In this document: positions 1-8,707 of the stretch, piece after piece
Layout: every line of letters begins with the position of its first letter
Numbering within the stretch: position 1 is the first letter of the stretch
Origin: Amycolatopsis camponoti
Lineage (GTDB): Bacteria; Actinomycetota; Actinomycetes; Mycobacteriales; Pseudonocardiaceae
NCBI RefSeq assembly: GCF_902497555.1
Contig: NZ_CABVGP010000003.1
Location: forward strand, 186,001 to 250,000
Direction of reading: 5' to 3'
DNA length: 64,000 nt
Program-made: the position numbers and the translations under genes
Notes under the pieces: model-generated
What the model was told of the DNA's origin: nothing
Database searches by the model: none
The model's input: only the letters and a program-made list of their open reading frames with translations

Positions 1-397
1 CATAGCCGATCGGCCCGGAGTTGACCTGCCCCCAGACCCACACGCCGGCCATGGTGGGATTCGTGCGGAAGCAGTAGGGCACGAATCGCTGGCCGTAGTA
101 GCCGAGGCCGACAATGCGGTAGTTCGTACCGGGGCCTGTCCGAATGCGCACTCCGTCGCCAGCGATGTAACTCGCCGGCAGTGCGGCTGCCGCGGCCGCT
201 CGGGCGGCGTTCACCGCGGCGGTGGCGTGCGGCGCCGCTCCTTCGCGAGTACCCGGCAGCGCGGCGATGCGGGTGCCGCCCGGTCCGGAAGCGACAGCCG
301 AACTGTAGGACGCCGACGCGGGCCCTGTCCCGCCGACCAGGCTCGCGACCGCGGCAACGGCGATCAGCCCGGTTCTCACTATTCGAGTCAATGACAT
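1..397 (-). CDS. secreted SH3-domain protein, 3' end outside window
   Basis: The visible 132 residues start at an ATG (395-397) preceded by an AGGAG ribosome site at 403-407. Residues 1-30 form a clear Sec signal peptide: a basic start, a hydrophobic run and an A-S-A type cleavage site. After an Ala-rich linker, residues from about 79 (GDGVRIRTGPGTNYRIVG) match the start of a bacterial SH3 domain, as used by secreted proteins to bind cell wall or peptides. The reading frame runs off the left edge, so length and any catalytic domain are unknown. Function beyond secretion and SH3 binding is inference. Confidence 0.75.
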   Translation of the reverse strand, partial: MSLTRIVRTGLIAVAAVASLVGGTGPASASYSSAVASGPGGTRIAALPGTREGAAPHATAAVNAARAAAAAALPASYIAGDGVRIRTGPGTNYRIVGLGYYGQRFVPYCFRTNPTMAGVWVWGQVNSGPIGY

Positions 398-802
398 TGA
401 ATCTCCTTGTGAACTCTCTTGGAATGAAAGTCGCAGGGAGCCATCACCCGGACCGGCCACGATGTGGATGCGCGAGACAAATGCGCCTGAATTCCATTTC
501 GGGGCGAACGCCGTACTGCCAGATTCCCCAACCTGACGGCCTTCGCGAGCCCAGGACTAGCTGGATGATCCCCACGATCAGCGCCTGTGAGTGCTGATGT
601 CGTCCACGCTGCCCAGAGAAACGATTAAAGCCAAGGGCAACTGGTCGAATTTCCCGCCTTATCGCAAACCCGATTATGGGCATCATTTATCGCCAACAGA
701 AGTGCGGATTGCGCGACAGAATTCGCTAGATGTTCGATGCGCCCTGGCCGCGACCTGCGGGAGAGCTGTGCCCCGAGGTTCCAGCGGGACAGCTGGGCTC
801 TA
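398..802. other. gene-poor stretch
   Basis: Between two minus-strand genes for secreted proteins. Open frames here lack ribosome sites and have no recognisable protein character. It should contain the promoter of the SH3 protein gene; no motif was clear enough to call. Confidence 0.4.
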
Positions 803-1009
803 CTACCAGATTCGGGTGCCGTCGGGAGCCACTGCCGGCGCCCCGGCGGCGAATGCGTCGGTGATCGACCCTTCGCGGGTGTCGGGGCCAACCGAGACGG
901 CAGCGGACTGGTGCGTTGTCGCGGCGGAGGCGGCGCCCGCTCCGGCGACGATCCCGGCGACGATGAATGTTCCGGCGAGGATGGCCCGGACGATCTGGTT
1001 GTTCTGCAT
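803..1009 (-). CDS. small secreted protein, 68 aa
   Basis: Starts at ATG 1007-1009, preceded by AAAGGAA. Residues about 8-30 form a hydrophobic signal sequence ending in an A-A-S-A-A cleavage region. The mature part is only about 40 residues (Ala/Gly/Asp-rich, ending DGTRIW). It belongs to no family I recognise; very small exported proteins of this kind are common in actinomycetes. It could instead be a membrane-anchored peptide. The signal peptide and ribosome site are seen directly; no function can be inferred. Confidence 0.6.
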   Translation of the reverse strand: MQNNQIVRAILAGTFIVAGIVAGAGAASAATTHQSAAVSVGPDTREGSITDAFAAGAPAVAPDGTRIW

Positions 1010-1058
1010 GACGGTTCCTTTCGGTTGATGCGGCGATGGCCGCGGTGGGTTTTCCGCT

Positions 1059-1080
1059 GCCCGCACGAGACGGTGCGGGC
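1059..1080 (-). terminator. hairpin downstream of the cupin gene
   Basis: Perfect 8-bp inverted repeat GCCCGCAC / GTGCGGGC around a 6-nt loop, 22 bases beyond the cupin stop codon. There is no T-tract, as is usual for high-GC actinobacterial terminators. Confidence 0.55.
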
Positions 1081-1101
1081 GCCTGTGGGTGGCCGTGGGT
1101 C

Positions 1102-1608
1102 TCAGCGGGTCACGGCGTGCACGGATGGGAGGGCGAGCTGCTCGTCGCAGCGGCCGAGCAGGTAGTGGCGGCGCAGCTGGGTGACGCGGGTGTCGGCGAG
1201 CGCGTCGAGGCCGGCAATGGGGACTACGTCCTCGTTGAACGCCGGATCGGTGCGGAACTCCACCAAGTCGGCGGGCTCGTGCGGATCGAGGTTCACGCCC
1301 ACGTGCTCCACTCCCGGCGCGATGTAGATCAGGGATCCGGGGCCGTGCACGGTCGGCGTCATCTCGGGGCCGACCAGGGAGGCGATCCTGCCGCGGACGA
1401 CGTAGACCTGAATCTCGGAGTCGGCGTGGATGTGCGGTAGTGCGTGGTGGCCGCCGGGCATGCGCACAAACCCGGACGACAGGGACCGGATCGGGGCCAG
1501 GCCGGAGTGCACCGCGACGGTGAGCTGCTGACGCTGTGGTCCCATGACGGGCTCGCCGAGTTTCCCGGTAGTGATCCGGATGTCGTTGTGCGGCTTGACT
1601 TGAGTCAT
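1102..1608 (-). CDS. cupin domain protein
   Basis: A 168-residue single-domain cupin. It shows both conserved cupin motifs: PHIHADSEIQVYVVRG (the HxH...E...G metal-binding motif) and PGSLIYIAPGVEHVGV (motif 2 with the final histidine). Such proteins bind a divalent metal; many are dioxygenases, isomerases or small-molecule sensors, and the substrate cannot be told here. The start ATG (1606-1608) has an AGGAG site just upstream. It is the last gene of a minus-strand run 39 bases after the YitT-like gene, so it is probably co-transcribed with it. Confidence 0.8.
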   Translation of the reverse strand: MTQVKPHNDIRITTGKLGEPVMGPQRQQLTVAVHSGLAPIRSLSSGFVRMPGGHHALPHIHADSEIQVYVVRGRIASLVGPEMTPTVHGPGSLIYIAPGVEHVGVNLDPHEPADLVEFRTDPAFNEDVVPIAGLDALADTRVTQLRRHYLLGRCDEQLALPSVHAVTR

Positions 1609-1647
1609 GTTCGTCTCCTATGCGTGTGCGGGTGTTTTCCGGTCTGG

Positions 1648-2406
1648 CTAGATGACTGGAGCGGTTTGGGGTGGACCCGGTCGCCGCCGGTGTTTGGCGC
1701 GGTCCACGGGCCGGCGACGATCGGTTCCATGACGTGGCGAAGTCCGCACGGGTTGGGGCGAGAAACCGGGAACACGGGCGATTACGATGAGGCCGCGAGC
1801 GATCATGGGACCGCAGAGCACGGCGAGCGCGAGGGTGCCGACGCTCAGGATGCCAGCGTGGACCGCGTTCGAGGGGCCAAGAATCAGGGTGGCAAGCCCG
1901 ACGAAGACGCTGTCGATGCCGATCCGCGACAGCGCCAGGCGTCGACTGTTACGGCCGGCCACGTTCCGGTCACCGCCGAGGGCGAGCATTAAGCCGTCGC
2001 GTGGCAGCTGGCCGAGCCGGCTGAGCAGGTAGATCGCGACCCCGGCGCAGAACAGGACTCCGCCGACGGCCAGCGCGGCCAGCTGCTCGGCGAGGTTGGC
2101 CAGGGTCGGCAGCAGTGCGAGAACGGCGTCAGCGGTGAAGGCAGGCACGATGAAGCCGACGATCGTGGCGACCCCGGGCCGAATGCGCAGCGGGATGAAC
2201 GTGAGGAGCAGGAACGCCTGGGTGAGCAGGATGCCGCGGCCGAGGTCCCAGCCGCAGGCGTGCGCGATCGCCAGGTGCAGACCGTCCATCGGGGTCACGC
2301 CCAGCCGGCTGGCGACCAGCAACGCGATCCCGACGCCCATCGCAACGGTGCCGAGGCCGAGGCGGCCTAGCCGGACCCAGGGAAACCGCCGCCGCAGACC
2401 GGTCAC
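1648..2406 (-). CDS. YitT/YczE family membrane protein
   Basis: A 252-residue integral membrane protein with about five hydrophobic segments, typical of the YczE/YyaS/YitT family, whose function is poorly defined. The GTG start (2404-2406) overlaps the TGA stop of the preceding gene (GTGA overlap), which indicates translational coupling. A long open frame continues upstream to 3021, but that part is only the out-of-frame shadow of the preceding gene. The C-terminal 45 residues are Arg/Pro-rich and probably cytosolic. Confidence 0.72.
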   Translation of the reverse strand: MTGLRRRFPWVRLGRLGLGTVAMGVGIALLVASRLGVTPMDGLHLAIAHACGWDLGRGILLTQAFLLLTFIPLRIRPGVATIVGFIVPAFTADAVLALLPTLANLAEQLAALAVGGVLFCAGVAIYLLSRLGQLPRDGLMLALGGDRNVAGRNSRRLALSRIGIDSVFVGLATLILGPSNAVHAGILSVGTLALAVLCGPMIARGLIVIARVPGFSPQPVRTSPRHGTDRRRPVDRAKHRRRPGPPQTAPVI

Positions 2407-2966
2407 GAGGCCAGCCCTATCCGGATCGGCGCCTGGACGTAGCCGGGCAGATCGGCGGGGGTCCGGTCGCAGCGAGTGAGAAGCGCGACCGGGCGGCCGG
2501 CGCGCAGCAGCGTCGCGCGCGAACGCAGCCCCGGTTGGTCGTCGATGGGAGGGCCGTCGAGACGGTAGGCGTAGTGGGCGTGGCGGTTGGCGTCGAGCAG
2601 CAACTTCCCCAGCGGAACGGTCGCGTCGTGCGGCGCGGCCTTCTGCTGCAAATCCAGCCCGGGGACGGAGATGTGGACCAGCGCGGTCACCTTGGCCAGG
2701 CGTAGCTGGACGCTGCGGAACGGGGAGACGAGGTAACCCTTGCAGATCAGCGCGGGCGTCCCGGGCGGCGCGTCCAGCAACAACGCGTCGCGCTCGCCGA
2801 GTTCGTGCTCGGCATCGGGCTCGCTCGAGTTCCGGACCAGGTCGAATCCCAGCCACCAGCGCAGCGCGCCGGTGAAGGACGGGCTGCCGCGCACAATCCG
2901 GGTCAGGATGGCGGCCCGGTGCTGCAGGTCCAGGCCCAGGTCCGCGCGCACGTCGAAGTGGATCAT
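2403..2966 (-). CDS. possible chorismate lyase-like (UbiC/UTRA fold) protein
   Basis: 187 residues from ATG 2964-2966 (GAGG site about 10 bases upstream; the frame stays open further upstream without protein character). The second half has the layout of the UbiC/UTRA fold: a VPLGKLL turn followed by a strand R-x-R-x-T-x-L-x-x-x-G-R-P-V-A-x-L. That fold is used by chorismate lyases, which make 4-hydroxybenzoate, and by ligand domains of GntR regulators. There is no DNA-binding part. The assignment rests on a pattern only. It begins an operon with the YitT-like and cupin genes. Confidence 0.45.
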   Translation of the reverse strand: MIHFDVRADLGLDLQHRAAILTRIVRGSPSFTGALRWWLGFDLVRNSSEPDAEHELGERDALLLDAPPGTPALICKGYLVSPFRSVQLRLAKVTALVHISVPGLDLQQKAAPHDATVPLGKLLLDANRHAHYAYRLDGPPIDDQPGLRSRATLLRAGRPVALLTRCDRTPADLPGYVQAPIRIGLAS

Positions 2967-3151
2967 GATGGTGTACCTCTTCTCCGCCGCACCACCGTGC
3001 GGCTCCGGCATGTGGAGCCAATCCGGCCGATCCCCTTCAGCGGCGTGAACGGGTTCGACCGGGCGACTGCCTCTTCTACCGCCGACATCCCGAATCCCGG
3101 CCGTTCGCCGAATAGCGCGCGCCCCTGCCCAGAGCGTGCGCTCCTCCGACT

Positions 3152-3190
3152 GGATCCCTACTGGCCGCTGGCGGCCAGTAGGAGGGATCC
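3152..3190. repeat. strong imperfect hairpin
   Basis: The 17-bp arm at 3152-3168 pairs with 3171-3190, apart from a 3-base bulge (AGG), with a 2-base centre. It lies about 185 bases upstream of the UbiC-like gene. It could be a terminator for leftward transcripts from upstream or a leader structure. Confidence 0.55.
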
Positions 3191-3445
3191 CCCGCACGTG
3201 AGTGTTGCGCCCCCTTGCGATGACGCCGAGCCGGTCGAGTGCGCCAGGATGGACCGGGAGTCCTACGCTGTCTCGCCTGCTCATATTCACCCCTTCGTGC
3301 TCCCCTGTCGCGGGTTTCCCTCACTCGTCCCAGATTTCCCTGCCGGGTTGAGGTGGGTCCGCCTGCCCTGCGAAGGAGGCGGGCATTCAGCGTTCCCGTC
3401 GACACCCGAAACACTAGGTCAGGATTTCTGTCCGTCAACGCTCAA

Positions 3446-3476
3446 GTGGTACGCATTTTCGGAAAATGCGTACCAC
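3446..3476. promoter_or_regulatory. perfect 31-bp palindrome, likely operator
   Basis: Arms of 15 bp (GTGGTACGCATTTTC and its complement) around one central base. A one-base centre cannot form a good RNA hairpin, so a dimeric DNA-binding protein is the likelier reader. Related GTGG/ATGCGT sequences recur at 3493-3506 and 3755-3772. Confidence 0.6.
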
Positions 3477-3754
3477 TACGACAGGAAGGCAAGTGGTTCC
3501 ACGCATGCAACCACACAGAGTTTCACAAATCAGAAACACTCAGTAGTCATTTCAGTTCAAAACGTTGCCTGACGGTATCAGCCACTGACCAGCGACCCTC
3601 CGTCAAACCGCACACCGCATCGACGATTAATCTCGCCTGCGTAAACGGTAGTACAACTCGCGTTTTCACGGATTGACAAAACCGGCACGCAGGTGAGCGA
3701 AGCAGGTCGGGTGCGTACCGGCCGCCGACAAAGGGCGTACTAAGGTCGGGCGGA

Positions 3755-3772
3755 ATGCGTGGTTCCACGCAT
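3755..3772. promoter_or_regulatory. perfect 18-bp palindrome ATGCGTGG-TT-CCACGCAT
   Basis: An 8-2-8 palindrome 24 bases beyond the end of the hydrolase gene. The 14-mer GTGGTTCCACGCAT inside it is repeated exactly at 3493-3506, which suggests several sites for one regulator within 330 bases of gene-free DNA (3191-3795). Confidence 0.5.
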
Positions 3773-3795
3773 AGTGCGGCGGGCGTGCTCGCCGA

Positions 3796-4644
3796 TTATG
3801 TGGCTGTGGGCGTTTCTCCATGGGCGCGGACGAATGTCCGCAGGAGCTGCGCCCCGACGCGCCAGCCATCCTCGGCCAGCAGAAGGCCGCAGTGCCCGAC
3901 CGCAGGAACGACCGCGTACTCGGCGCTCAGCAGCGCCGCCAGCCGCCGCGCGACTACCGGCGAGGTGAGCCGGTCCAGCTCAGCGGCCAAGACCAGCCCT
4001 GGGACGGTCACCGCGTCCAGGTCGGGACGAAGCATCCCGCGGGTTGCCTCCAGGACCGCCCGCGGTGACTCCGGCTCCAGCCGGGCGTAGCACTGCGCGG
4101 CTTCGGCCTCGCCCAGGCCGGTGAAGAACATCTCCCGGGCCATGTCCAGGGGCGGCGGCGGGAACGGCACGCCGGAATCCACCGGAACGACCAGCGGCTC
4201 GGCGTGAACGTGGGCCGGGCATGTGGGTGCAAGCAGTGCCACCGCCCGCACCGGCGCGGCCGCGGCGAAGGCGAGCACGGCGAGCGCGCCCATCGAGTGC
4301 CCGACCAGGATCGGTGCCGGTCTGTTCGGGCCGAGGGTCTCGATTCCGGCGGGCAGCTCGTGGCGGGCGACATCGAGGATGCTGCGACTGAGGAACTCCG
4401 CGGCCGGGAGCCGCTCGGAGCGGCCGTGGTGCAGCCAGTCGAACACGACGACGTCCCAGCCGTCCTCGGCGAGGAAACGGGCGTAGCGCTCCCACACCCA
4501 GCCGGCCTCGTTGCCACCGTGGACCAGAACCACCGGAGCCCGCCGGACGTCGGAACCGCCCACGGCGTAGCGGGTGATCGCCACCCCCTGGTGGACGTGG
4601 TGGGCCTGGGTCACAGGCGGAGGGCTGTCGTTGCCGACGGGCAT
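3796..4644 (-). CDS. alpha/beta hydrolase
   Basis: 282 residues from ATG 4642-4644, behind an AAGGAG ribosome site; the frame stays open upstream, but the site favours this start. It has the alpha/beta hydrolase landmarks: the HGG oxyanion loop (residues 42-44), nucleophile elbow GHSMG with Ser117, an acid in AELDRL, and the late histidine in VGHCGLL. The fold covers esterases, lipases, haloperoxidases and epoxide hydrolases, and the substrate cannot be told. A near-identical copy of codons 3-108 lies inverted at 9977-10298. No operon partner is visible. Confidence 0.8.
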   Translation of the reverse strand: MPVGNDSPPPVTQAHHVHQGVAITRYAVGGSDVRRAPVVLVHGGNEAGWVWERYARFLAEDGWDVVVFDWLHHGRSERLPAAEFLSRSILDVARHELPAGIETLGPNRPAPILVGHSMGALAVLAFAAAAPVRAVALLAPTCPAHVHAEPLVVPVDSGVPFPPPPLDMAREMFFTGLGEAEAAQCYARLEPESPRAVLEATRGMLRPDLDAVTVPGLVLAAELDRLTSPVVARRLAALLSAEYAVVPAVGHCGLLLAEDGWRVGAQLLRTFVRAHGETPTAT

Positions 4645-4948
4645 GTACGGCTCCTTCTTGACTTGGCGATGATCGCGCAGCAGGCAGGCGGAGCACGGCA
4701 CTTCCGTGAGCCGTTCGGCGACCTCAGCCATCCCGAGCCCGACCTGCAGTCCGCATAGCGCAGCCACTATCGCTGGCTCGGCGAGGGTGGCCGCGGGCGG
4801 CAGGGGATCAGGTGGACGACGTGAGCGGACTCGCAGGCCCGGCGTCCTCCGGGCAGCGCCGCTTCGTGGCGGAGCCGGGCGGCAGCGAGCCAGCAGGTAG
4901 CCACGGTAGCCGGGTGGGTTTCGGAGGCGTCGTGCTGATCATAATGAT

Positions 4949-5019
4949 GACTATAGACATAGTGTTGATTGACATTAGGTCTATCACTTCTGGTGTTGAA
5001 AGACCTAATGTCGATAGTC
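4949..5019. promoter_or_regulatory. nested inverted repeats upstream of the HTH gene
   Basis: GACATTAGGTCT (4971-4982) and its exact complement AGACCTAATGTC (5001-5012) flank an 18-base spacer. An outer pair, GACTAT (4949-4954) and ATAGTC (5014-5019), extends it. It ends 7 bases before the GTG start of the HTH gene and is AT-rich against its GC-rich surroundings. It is likely an autoregulatory operator or a 5'-leader hairpin. Confidence 0.6.
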
Positions 5020-5026
5020 ATTCGCC

Positions 5027-5287
5027 GTGCCCCAACCTTCTGACTTCGCCCGCGCCTTCGGTGAGCGGTTACGCGCTGCCCGCCTGGCAAAAACGCCGAA
5101 ATGGAGCCTGGAACGGCTCGGACGCCGCTCCCGGGTGCATTGGAGCTACATCGGGCAGGTCGAGCGCGGCGAGGTCAACCCCAGCCTGCTGATTGCTGGA
5201 CGCCTGGCGCACGCCCTGGAGGTCGATCTCGGCTCGCTCACCACCGCGCTGCCGGCCCCGCCGCCGGGCAAGGACCCCGACGAGTAG
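5027..5287 (+). CDS. small XRE-type helix-turn-helix protein
   Basis: 86 residues from a GTG start; nearly the whole chain is one Cro/C1-type HTH domain (FGERLRAARLA... IGQVERGEVNPSL ...). The domain's second helix lacks the usual polar Q-E-x-L-A pattern (it reads WSLERLGRRS) but keeps the recognition-helix core. Phage-repressor-like proteins of this size usually repress their own promoter, and the inverted repeat directly upstream fits that role. It lies between the hydrolase gene and its inverted partial copy. Confidence 0.78.
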   Translation: MPQPSDFARAFGERLRAARLAKTPKWSLERLGRRSRVHWSYIGQVERGEVNPSLLIAGRLAHALEVDLGSLTTALPAPPPGKDPDE

Positions 5288-5290
5288 CAG

Positions 5291-6055
5291 CACCGCCCGA
5301 GCTGCCAGCCAGATGGTCACGTGCCGTCAGATGTCCGGCGCGGAGGAAAGCACATCTCGTGCGCGATGCAGGCCCTGACCTGCGGCGTGTGCTCGTCGAA
5401 CCACAGCTCGACCTCGGCGATGGGCGGCCCTGCTCCCGACCCGGAGCAACCTGCAGACGTCAGGCGGCCGCGCGGCCGCCATGTTGCTCAAACCACGCGC
5501 GCAGCAGCTGCTCCAGATCCGCCCCGTGCGACTTGGCGGCGAGACTCTCGGGCGTTGGCGTCGGCTACTGCTCGGGGTTGTCCGTGTTCTCTGCACCGAG
5601 CCCCTACGCGGCCGACCACCGAAATCGCTGGTCGGCAAGATCCGCCCGCCATCTTGAGTCTCCAAGCCCTGGGCAACGCTCGTTCGCCGAGGTAACAACA
5701 CTTCGTCACCGCGGCCACTCTAGGTAACGTTCAACTAGTCCATTCGAGCTAATTTGATCACGGCCGACGATCTGGGAGAAATTCACCATGTTCTCACGCT
5801 GACGTTGTCAGTTAGGGTCAGGCACGGTTGCCGACTACCTGTCAACGCTGGTCAGCGGTCGAATTAGTCGACACGCGATCAGTGAAAGCATGACCGAATT
5901 CGTGGGTGAACGCAGCAAGCGGCGCCGGCGGCAGCGAGGCGTGTAACGGGGCGTATCAGTCTTCGCTGCGCTGACGCGCACGACGCGCGCGGAATGGCGG
6001 TACCGGGGCAGAAGGTCTCGCACGCCAGCGGCGGAGATCGACGGGGAGACCTGGT
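5291..6055. other. gene-poor stretch with traces of decayed minus-strand genes
   Basis: No intact gene. Short minus-strand pieces read like protein ends. One ends at the TGA at 5317-5319 (… AEVELWFDEHTPQVRACIA …); another ends near 5478 (… DLEQLLRAWFEQHGG …) but is closed by a stop a few codons upstream. A perfect 18-bp GC palindrome sits at 5463-5480. The last 300 bases are less GC-rich and should hold the promoter of the LuxR-type gene. Confidence 0.4.
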
Positions 6056-8443
6056 ATGAACGGGCAGGCGGCAGGCGGAGGCGACGAATTCGACCTGCTG
6101 GGTTACGACGGCGTGGTACCCGCCGACATGACCTCGTTCGTCGGGCGCGAGGCAGAGATCCAGGCAGCGCGGAATCTCCTCCTGCACGAGGGAAAGCGCC
6201 TGGTCACGCTGCGCGGAATCGGTGGCGTAGGCAAGTCCCGACTACTGGAACACCTGGCCGGCGACCTGCACGACGCCAAAGCGTATCCGGATGGCATCAC
6301 CATGGTCCGGCTCGCTCACGTGCCCCCCTCGGCGGAGGCGGTCGCATCGACGATCGCACATCGGGTACTGGGAGCCGACCACGAGCCCGAATCAGCCCTG
6401 GCCCGGTTGATCACGCACTTTGAGCACAAACGGGCCCTGCTACTACTGGACAACTGCGAGCAGCTGGCCGGTGATGGCCCGCTGCCGCGGCTGCTCAACC
6501 TCCTGTTGCACTCGGCTCGGCAGCTGTACGTGGTGACGACCTCCCAGGTGCGTCTCGGCAGTGTCGGCGAGTGGGAAGTGACCGTCCCGCCGCTGGGAGT
6601 CGACGACGCCCTGGAAATCTTCGTCGACCGAGCCGCAGCGCTCGGCGAGCCGATCGCGCCGGAGGAATACCCTCTGGTCCGGCGGCTGTGCGAGGCGACC
6701 GACGGCATCCCGTTGGCTGTCGAACTGGCTGCAGGTCAGCTGGATGTGCTGACGCTGCACAAGCTGGTCGACCGCGCCAAGGCCGAGAATCTTCTGCCTG
6801 TACTCGTGGACGGCACCTCCGAGCAACGACACCACCGCACCATGGCAGACAGCATCAGCCGGTCCTACGAACTGCTGAACGCCACCGAGCGACAGGTTTT
6901 CGCCCTGCTGTCCGTTTTCCGCGGGGGATTCGACCTCGATGCCGCCGTCGCAGTGGTGGCCCGGTTCGACATCGACACCGCCGACATCGAACGCGCGATC
7001 CCCCGCCTGATCAGGCGATCACTGCTGGTGGCGGCAAATCTCGACGGCCGCAAACGGTGCAAGATGGTGGAAGTGCTGCGCGAGTTCGCGCAGCAGCGCC
7101 TGCAGGCCGACAAGGTCGACGTCGCCCGGCTCGACCAGGCTCACGCCAATCACTTCCTCGAAGCCAGCGCCCGAGCCCGCCGGAGCTGGTTCGGCCCGCG
7201 CGAACCGATCGTGATGCGATCTGTCGCCCTCGACCGGCCGAACATCCGCTCAGCCCAGCAAAGTCTGCTGGACCGTCCGGATACCGCGCCGCTGGGGCTA
7301 ATCCTGGCGCTCAACACCGCAGCCACGCGGGCGCTGGTCTTCGATGGCCGTCTTCAGGAGATCCTCCAGATGCTGGAGGCCGGCCTGGCCCAGCATCCCC
7401 CCGAACCGAGTCAGAGCCAGATCGCCGCGCTATCGATCACGCTCTGGGTGGCGGTGATGAAAGGTCAGCGGGCGCTCGCCGACTCCCTGCTGAACCAGAT
7501 CGAGAAGGCGGCCACGCAGCTGGATTGCTGGGAAACTTCCGGGTCCGTGCTCTACGCCCGCGGCACCCTGCTCGGGCTCACCGCACCAGACGCCACGCAC
7601 GCACGCAGCGCCATCGACCTGCTGGCACGAGCGGAGACCGCACTGCAACGCGAGGGCAATCCCGGTGAAGCGTTCATGCCGGCGTCGTTTCAAGGGATCG
7701 TCGCAGCGTTCGACCTCGACAAGGACACCGCGTTCACCGTGAATCGGCGCGTCCTGGCCACAGCCCAGGCCGCCCAGTCACCGTTGTGCATCGCCTGGGG
7801 GCTGTGGGGCCTCGCCGTGGCCGAGCTGATGCACGGCGATGACGCTGCCGCGGCGACCCGCCTAGCGCAGGAAGCGCTCACCATCCTGCTCGAGATCGGC
7901 GACAGGTGGGGCCGGATCTGGGCGCTCTGGCTGCTGGCCCTGTGCGCGCTCAAGGACGGCAACATAGAACGCGGTGCGGTACTGCTCGGCGGCGCGGACC
8001 GAGAGCAGGCGACCACCCAAGCCAATGTGGCCGGGATGCGGACCTTCCTGCGCGTCCAGCAGCAGATCGTCTCGATCGCACGCAAAAAGCTGGGCGACGG
8101 CCTCTTCGAGGATCTGGTCGCGGCGGGCCACGCGATGAAGTCCGCGAAGTCGTTCAAACTGGCTCTATCCGACGAGCCCATCGACCTGGTGACCCTGAAC
8201 TTGAGCACGAAAAATCTCTCGCAAGCGGGCCCGTTGCATAGTGTGCTTTCGGATCGGGAACGAGAGGTCGCCGATCTGGTGGCCGAGGGCAAGACAAACG
8301 GCGAGATCGCCGCGAAGCTGGTCCTGTCCGAGCGCACTATCGAACAACACATCCGGCACATCAACACCAAGCTGCACACCCGCAACCGATCCGAGATTAC
8401 CGCCTACGTTCTGCGACATCGGCTGGTCCGCCCCACGTCCTAG
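6056..8443 (+). CDS. LuxR-family regulator with NB-ARC/AAA-type ATPase
   Basis: 795 residues. The N-terminal NTPase has P-loop GIGGVGKS (54-61) and Walker B LLLLDN (128-133), followed by GIPLAVELAA, the GxP motif of STAND ATPases of the AfsR/NB-ARC type. The middle (about 350-700) is helical and TPR-like. The end holds a LuxR/GerE HTH (LSDREREVADLVAEG … TIEQHIRHI …). This is the layout of large ATP-dependent switches that sense a ligand or partner and activate transcription. The target is unknown; candidates are the adjacent genes. Start ATG lies behind GGAGA. A GC hairpin follows the stop. Confidence 0.9.
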   Translation: MNGQAAGGGDEFDLLGYDGVVPADMTSFVGREAEIQAARNLLLHEGKRLVTLRGIGGVGKSRLLEHLAGDLHDAKAYPDGITMVRLAHVPPSAEAVASTIAHRVLGADHEPESALARLITHFEHKRALLLLDNCEQLAGDGPLPRLLNLLLHSARQLYVVTTSQVRLGSVGEWEVTVPPLGVDDALEIFVDRAAALGEPIAPEEYPLVRRLCEATDGIPLAVELAAGQLDVLTLHKLVDRAKAENLLPVLVDGTSEQRHHRTMADSISRSYELLNATERQVFALLSVFRGGFDLDAAVAVVARFDIDTADIERAIPRLIRRSLLVAANLDGRKRCKMVEVLREFAQQRLQADKVDVARLDQAHANHFLEASARARRSWFGPREPIVMRSVALDRPNIRSAQQSLLDRPDTAPLGLILALNTAATRALVFDGRLQEILQMLEAGLAQHPPEPSQSQIAALSITLWVAVMKGQRALADSLLNQIEKAATQLDCWETSGSVLYARGTLLGLTAPDATHARSAIDLLARAETALQREGNPGEAFMPASFQGIVAAFDLDKDTAFTVNRRVLATAQAAQSPLCIAWGLWGLAVAELMHGDDAAAATRLAQEALTILLEIGDRWGRIWALWLLALCALKDGNIERGAVLLGGADREQATTQANVAGMRTFLRVQQQIVSIARKKLGDGLFEDLVAAGHAMKSAKSFKLALSDEPIDLVTLNLSTKNLSQAGPLHSVLSDREREVADLVAEGKTNGEIAAKLVLSERTIEQHIRHINTKLHTRNRSEITAYVLRHRLVRPTS

Positions 8444-8525
8444 GCCCGCCGCCGTGCGTCAGGTGGTCGCCGGGCACCTGGTCCATCGCGGGGCGGTCGC
8501 CGAGTTGTACTCGGCCGCAGTGCCG

Positions 8526-8546
8526 TGCCCCCGGCCGCCGGGGGCA
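8526..8546. terminator. hairpin after the LuxR-type gene
   Basis: 9-bp perfect stem TGCCCCCGG / CCGGGGGCA with a 3-base loop, 83 bases past the stop codon, between converging genes (6056+ and 8708-). It may serve both directions. Confidence 0.55.
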
Positions 8547-8707
8547 ATGACCCGACGGGAACCAACACCCGAGACCGACCCGATCGACGCACTCACCGCC
8601 GCCCACCCGACGCCCCTCGCGAAGGCCCGCCATGACCACCAGATCGTTCAGCGCCTTCGGCGCGAAGGAGCCCGGCTCCATCGGCCACTGGGGTCCTCGT
8701 TGGTCGT

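Noticed and set aside
1648-3021. One long minus-strand open frame
   Set aside because: Only the part below 2406 is protein-like; the upstream part is the shadow of the UbiC-like gene in another frame, and a GTGA overlap marks the true start.
4767-5090. Minus-strand 107-codon frame divergent from the HTH gene
   Set aside because: Its second half looks weakly protein-like, but the start would lie inside the HTH gene and no ribosome site is seen; too uncertain to list.
5463-5480. 18-bp perfect GC palindrome
   Set aside because: Lies within decayed coding sequence and contains a NotI-type core; could be chance in GC-rich DNA.
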